Shown here in pieces: positions 60,702 through 64,000 of a stretch of DNA of 64,000 nt. How positions within the stretch are numbered: the stretch's first letter is position 1; the number at the start of each line of letters is the position of its first letter. The stretch comes from Flavobacterium sp. TR2 (GTDB lineage: Bacteria > Bacteroidota > Bacteroidia > Flavobacteriales > Flavobacteriaceae). The notes under the pieces are model-generated. The model was not told the DNA's origin. It ran no database searches and saw nothing but the letters and a program-made list of their open reading frames with translations. A program made the translations under genes and the position numbers. The DNA is taken from NCBI RefSeq assembly GCF_025252405.1, contig NZ_CP104307.1, positions 3,534,001 to 3,598,000 of the forward strand, written 5' to 3'.

Positions 60702-61760
60702 ATGAAAGCTTCAGTAAAAATCTTAGCTGTAATTTTAGCAATAAGCAATATTTCTTTTGGACAAGATGCCGCAAAAAAAATAGATTCTATAATAAAAGAT
60801 AATTATCAAAAAAATCCTAATGTAGGCATTAGCGTTGGTTTTATCAATAACAATAAAGAATACTATACTTCGTATGGCAATTTGAATTCAAAAAGCGATG
60901 CTAAAATTGATAAAAACTCAATATTTGAAATTGCCTCTATCACTAAAATTTTAACTTCTAATTTAATTGCGCAGGCAGTGAATGAAAATAAACTTAAAAC
61001 AGATGATTTTATAGATACCTATCTTCCGACTGCATATAAATTGCACCCAAATCTTCAAAGCAAAATAAGAATTTCAGATTTGGCTTCTCATCAATCTGGT
61101 TTGCCTGATATAGATTTTGGAAAACTGATCGAATTGAATCCGCAACAGCCAGTAAGCAGCGTAACACAAGAAAGTTTGACTTCCTTAGTTAATAATTGCA
61201 CAGAATTAGTCGATTACGGCAAATACCGCTATTCTACCATTGGCTATACTCTACTTGGTCAAATACTAGAAAAAATTTACAATAAAAGTTATGATGAAAT
61301 TATAAGAGAAAAGATTTTTCAACCATTAAAAATGAAACAAACGCTGACTAAAGATTTTAATGTAAAAAACATCACCACAAGCCACAATCCAGATGGCGGG
61401 ATTCAAGAGTTTTTTAAATGGAATATTACAGCTCCAGCAGGATTGGTAAAATCAAATGCGGCAGATATGATTGTTTATCTAAAAGCTATTTTGAACGACA
61501 AGAGTGCTGTTGGAAAAGCAGAATTGATTGCAGAAAAAATCTATTATAAAGACCAAAAAAGAGAAATGGGATTAGGTTTAGGCATCATGACAGATGATAA
61601 AAACACCATTTATTCTAAATCAGGAGATTCTATGGGGCAGTCTTCAATTATATGCTATAACAGAGACAAAAAATGGGGAATCATCATATTATTGGATCAG
61701 CGAAATTCAAAAATGAGACAAAATTTGCTTAACGCAATCTATGACAATGTTTTAAAATAA
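60702..61760 (+). CDS. Exported serine beta-lactamase-like hydrolase (class C type)
   Basis: 352 residues with a signal peptide (MKASVKILAVILAISNISFGQ). Motif 1 is S-I-T-K (IFEIASITKILTS), motif 2 is Y-S-T (YRYSTIGYTLLG, often YSN), and a late SKSGDSMGQSS stands for the third motif. This is the beta-lactamase/D-alanyl-D-alanine peptidase superfamily (PF00144); many members are esterases or peptidases rather than antibiotic hydrolases. Own terminator at 61770. Confidence 0.88.
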   Translation: MKASVKILAVILAISNISFGQDAAKKIDSIIKDNYQKNPNVGISVGFINNNKEYYTSYGNLNSKSDAKIDKNSIFEIASITKILTSNLIAQAVNENKLKTDDFIDTYLPTAYKLHPNLQSKIRISDLASHQSGLPDIDFGKLIELNPQQPVSSVTQESLTSLVNNCTELVDYGKYRYSTIGYTLLGQILEKIYNKSYDEIIREKIFQPLKMKQTLTKDFNVKNITTSHNPDGGIQEFFKWNITAPAGLVKSNAADMIVYLKAILNDKSAVGKAELIAEKIYYKDQKREMGLGLGIMTDDKNTIYSKSGDSMGQSSIICYNRDKKWGIIILLDQRNSKMRQNLLNAIYDNVLK

Positions 61761-61769
61761 ACTGAAACA

Positions 61770-61802
61770 AAAAACTCCTCAATCAATTTGGGGAGTTTTG
61801 TT
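61770..61802 (+). terminator. Terminator after the serine hydrolase gene
   Basis: AAAACTCCTC pairs with GGGGAGTTTT around a short loop, followed by TTGTTGT. Confidence 0.85.
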
Positions 61803-61928
61803 GTCATATTTTTATTGAATGTATGTATTGCTTTTTCCAAAAATCTGCAACATTTAAATTTAAGTTTTATAAAAATGAAGGTTAAAGGATTTCATTTATA
61901 TTAGCGTACCAAAATCTAGCTATCTAAT

Positions 61929-62495
61929 ATGTCTCTTACGATGCACGAAATTTTAGAAATTAAAGAATTAAATACTGAGGATATCCAATTTCTTAAAAGA
62001 GACTTAAAAAAGTCGTACATGGTTGCACTTTTTTTAGCGCTAATCGGCATTGTACTGCCTGCTTATTTTATTTATTTAATTACTGTCAAGTCATATGCTG
62101 AAGATAAAGAATTTGCATTGCTGATGGTGATTGTGGTTTTTAGCTTTTGGACTTATATAGCCGTCAAAGGAATTATAGATGTTAGAGAAGAAAAGCAGAA
62201 TTTGTTGCTGCAAAAAAAGATTGAAGGAAATGTAAGCATTTTGAAAAAAGAAGTTGTTACTAATGAAGGCTATGAATCGGATACACTTTCTCATGAAATA
62301 ACCATTTATTCTCCAATTGAAGAAAAATATAGGAACATTTCAATTTATAAAAAGGATTACAATCAGATTCAGGTTGGAGATTTTGTAAAAATTACCTATT
62401 TTACGGATAATACTTCTATAAAAGATTTAATTTTTGAAGACCGAAATTTAAAATCCAAGTATTTTACAACTATTCAACAACAGTTTGATAAATAA
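61929..62495 (+). CDS. Membrane protein of unknown function
   Basis: 188 residues with two central membrane helices (about residues 30-55, YMVALFLALIGIVLPAYFIYLITV, and 62-83, LLMVIVVFSFWTYIAVKGII). A soluble C-terminal domain is beta-rich (EVVTNEGYESDTLSHEITIYSPIEEKYRNISIYK). It lies 8 bases before the Crp-like gene, so it may share its transcript. No family recognised. Confidence 0.75.
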   Translation: MSLTMHEILEIKELNTEDIQFLKRDLKKSYMVALFLALIGIVLPAYFIYLITVKSYAEDKEFALLMVIVVFSFWTYIAVKGIIDVREEKQNLLLQKKIEGNVSILKKEVVTNEGYESDTLSHEITIYSPIEEKYRNISIYKKDYNQIQVGDFVKITYFTDNTSIKDLIFEDRNLKSKYFTTIQQQFDK

Positions 62496-62503
62496 AGTTT
62501 TAA

Positions 62504-63067
62504 ATGACATCTATAATAGAATATTTTGAAAAACTGGGTTTTCCAGAACATACTTTAGAAGAATTTTTGAGCTGTATAAAAACAAGGCAATTTTCTGCAA
62601 ATGAGCTGATTTTAGCACAAGGACAGCTAGAAAACTATTTGTCATTTATTGACACAGGAGTTGTCAGATATTATGTGGTTGCAAATGATAAAGAAATTAC
62701 GTTTGATTTTGCTTTCAAGAATTCCTTTTATTGCGCCTACGATTCTTTCTATAATCGAACCAAAACGGAAGTTTATGTTCAGACCTTGACTGAATGCCAA
62801 CTCTATTCTATATCCTACGAAAATCTACAGCGCCTTTACGAAAAATGCGAAACGGCAAAAAAACTTGGTCGCATTGCAACAGAATATCTCTTGGAAAAGA
62901 AAGTAAAAAGAGAATTGGATCTTTTGACCAAAACTCCGCAAGAACGATATGAAAGACTTTTATTGGAGCAGCCAAAATACATTCAGCAGATTCCGCTAAA
63001 ATACCTTGCTTCTTACATTGGCGTAGTGCCAGAAACATTAAGCAGGATTAGGAAACGCATTTCTTGA
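62504..63067 (+). CDS. Crp/Fnr-family transcriptional regulator
   Basis: 187 residues. N-terminal cyclic-nucleotide-binding-like domain (LIAQGQLENYLSFIDTGVVRYYVVANDKEITFDFAF). The C-terminal HTH region is short and ends with KYLASYIGVVPETLSRIRKRIS, a typical recognition helix. Cysteines typical of Fnr clusters are not arranged as expected, so it is not an obvious Fe-S sensor. Follows the small membrane protein gene by 8 bases. Confidence 0.9.
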   Translation: MTSIIEYFEKLGFPEHTLEEFLSCIKTRQFSANELILAQGQLENYLSFIDTGVVRYYVVANDKEITFDFAFKNSFYCAYDSFYNRTKTEVYVQTLTECQLYSISYENLQRLYEKCETAKKLGRIATEYLLEKKVKRELDLLTKTPQERYERLLLEQPKYIQQIPLKYLASYIGVVPETLSRIRKRIS

Positions 63068-63134
63068 TCGAAGTCAATTTTCGAACCAGTTATTAAACCC
63101 AGATTTGCATCAATATTTTAACAATTAAAATCAA

Positions 63135-63935
63135 ATGCAAATGAAGGTTACAATTACACATATCGACACGGCTTGCGTGCTGATAAACATAAATGGCTTT
63201 AAAATTCTGACTGATCCCACTTTGGATCAAAAAGATGGATTTTTTCCGCAATATGTCAGCAGTCCGATGGCATTTTCAAAAAAGTACTGCAGTCCTGCTT
63301 TGTCACTTGATGAAATAGGTACAATAGATTTGGTTTTATTAAGCCACGATCATCATAGCGATAATTTAGATAAAAAAGGGCGTATTTTTATTCAAACAGT
63401 TCCAATTGTTCTCTCAACAAAAGATGCCGTAAAACGCTTAAAAAACACCAATACAATAGGGCTTGACGACTGGCAAGAATATAGTATTGAAACTGAAAAA
63501 GTAAAAAATCTAAAAATTACTGCGATACCTGCTCAGCACACCAATATCAAAAGATTGAACAAAGTTATGGGAAAGGTAATTGGTTTTGTTATAGAATGGG
63601 AAGGTCAGCAAAATGGCTGTTTGTATATCTCGGGAGATACTGTGCTTTTTGACGGATTGTACGAATTGGAGAAAAGAAAGAAAGTCGATATAGCCATTTT
63701 ACACCTAGGCGCGGGAGCATTTCCGTACTTAAAAAAGAATTTAAGAGTAACTATGAATGGCGAAGAAGCAATTGCAGCAACGCAGCTTTTGAATCCAAAT
63801 ATTGTGATTCCGATACACTACGAAGGATGGTGGCATTTTAAGCAGTCTGTAAAATCTTTAAAGAACGAAATTGAAAAATCTGTTGTGAAAGAAAAATTTC
63901 TCTGGCTGGAAAGTGGTGTCCAAACCATTCTCTAA
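63135..63935 (+). CDS. UlaG-like metallo-beta-lactamase-fold hydrolase
   Basis: 266 residues (a second ATG at 63141 is equally possible). Metal motif LLSHDHHSDNLD resembles HxHxDH, with a later His in PAQHTNIKRL, the GDT motif (YISGDTVLF) and HYEGWWHF at the end. This is the pattern of UlaG-like L-ascorbate-6-phosphate lactonases and related Zn hydrolases. Function is not specific. Last gene of the window; 63936-64000 has no feature. Confidence 0.88.
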   Translation: MQMKVTITHIDTACVLININGFKILTDPTLDQKDGFFPQYVSSPMAFSKKYCSPALSLDEIGTIDLVLLSHDHHSDNLDKKGRIFIQTVPIVLSTKDAVKRLKNTNTIGLDDWQEYSIETEKVKNLKITAIPAQHTNIKRLNKVMGKVIGFVIEWEGQQNGCLYISGDTVLFDGLYELEKRKKVDIAILHLGAGAFPYLKKNLRVTMNGEEAIAATQLLNPNIVIPIHYEGWWHFKQSVKSLKNEIEKSVVKEKFLWLESGVQTIL

Positions 63936-64000
63936 ATTTAAGAATTACAATTAGCATAACCGAATTTCTTTATTTGTGAATGATTATGCTCATGATAAAA

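Noticed and set aside
60580..60774. Small minus-strand gene opposite the serine hydrolase start
   Set aside because: It is antisense to the signal peptide region and intergenic hairpin, with biased low-complexity composition; it is a shadow of the real gene.

Overview
The window is chromosomal DNA of a Bacteroidota bacterium, most likely a Flavobacterium. It is AT-rich and many genes have the promoter -7 box TAnnTTTG typical of that phylum. Signal peptides and lipoproteins have flavobacterial character, and the gene content fits (short LeuA, fused E1 alpha/beta dehydrogenase, paired M1 peptidases, DUF294 protein near acs). No rRNA, tRNA, CRISPR array or transposase was found.

Layout. 1-2060: end of a histidine operon (hisA 3' part, hisF, hisIE) closed by a terminator. 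2.1-8.1 kb: exported proteins, namely a CBM9-like protein, two tandem paralogous M1 metallopeptidases and a class D beta-lactamase-like lipoprotein. 9.8-18.0 kb: leuA-leuB, then ilvD-ilvB-ilvN-ilvC. Between them lies a leader peptide rich in Ile and Val codons followed by an intrinsic terminator, which I read as an attenuator. 18.5-23.7 kb: acs, and a divergent exonuclease-like plus cNMP/CBS/DUF294 pair that probably belongs with acetate metabolism. 24.3-32.4 kb: an integrated element of about 8 kb. 32.4-64 kb: ordinary accessory chromosome (MFS exporter, NDH-2, two helicases, MscS channel, 2-oxoacid dehydrogenase E1, dioxygenase, SUI1, nucleoside phosphorylase, ABC-F, Ntn hydrolase, an ArsR-led operon, VOC proteins, a ChrB-AraC fusion, endonuclease V, a class C-type serine hydrolase, a Crp-like regulator and an MBL hydrolase).

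The most interesting object is the 24.3-32.4 kb element. It is bounded by two 21-bp direct repeats with one mismatch that look like XerCD dif sites. It carries a rolling-circle replication initiator preceded by a perfect hairpin, and a run of small structural-type proteins. These include a candidate capsid protein, a membrane protein with a basic tail, several single-span peptides, a membrane-anchored lytic enzyme and a beta-rich candidate spike. It has no integrase, no Zot-type ATPase and no tail genes. I interpret it as a provirus of a small tailless ssDNA phage, comparable in size and outline to FLiP-type Flavobacterium phages, that borrows host Xer recombination. Two extra genes near its right end look like cargo, and one of them has a paralogue just outside the element.

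Intergenic regions repeatedly contain palindromic or simple-repeat families (TTTCAAG/TGAAAC type, TTCCAAAT type, the GTCATCCTGAGG palindrome, and a large nested inverted repeat at 41.5 kb). Function assignments come from reading motifs; no database search was possible.
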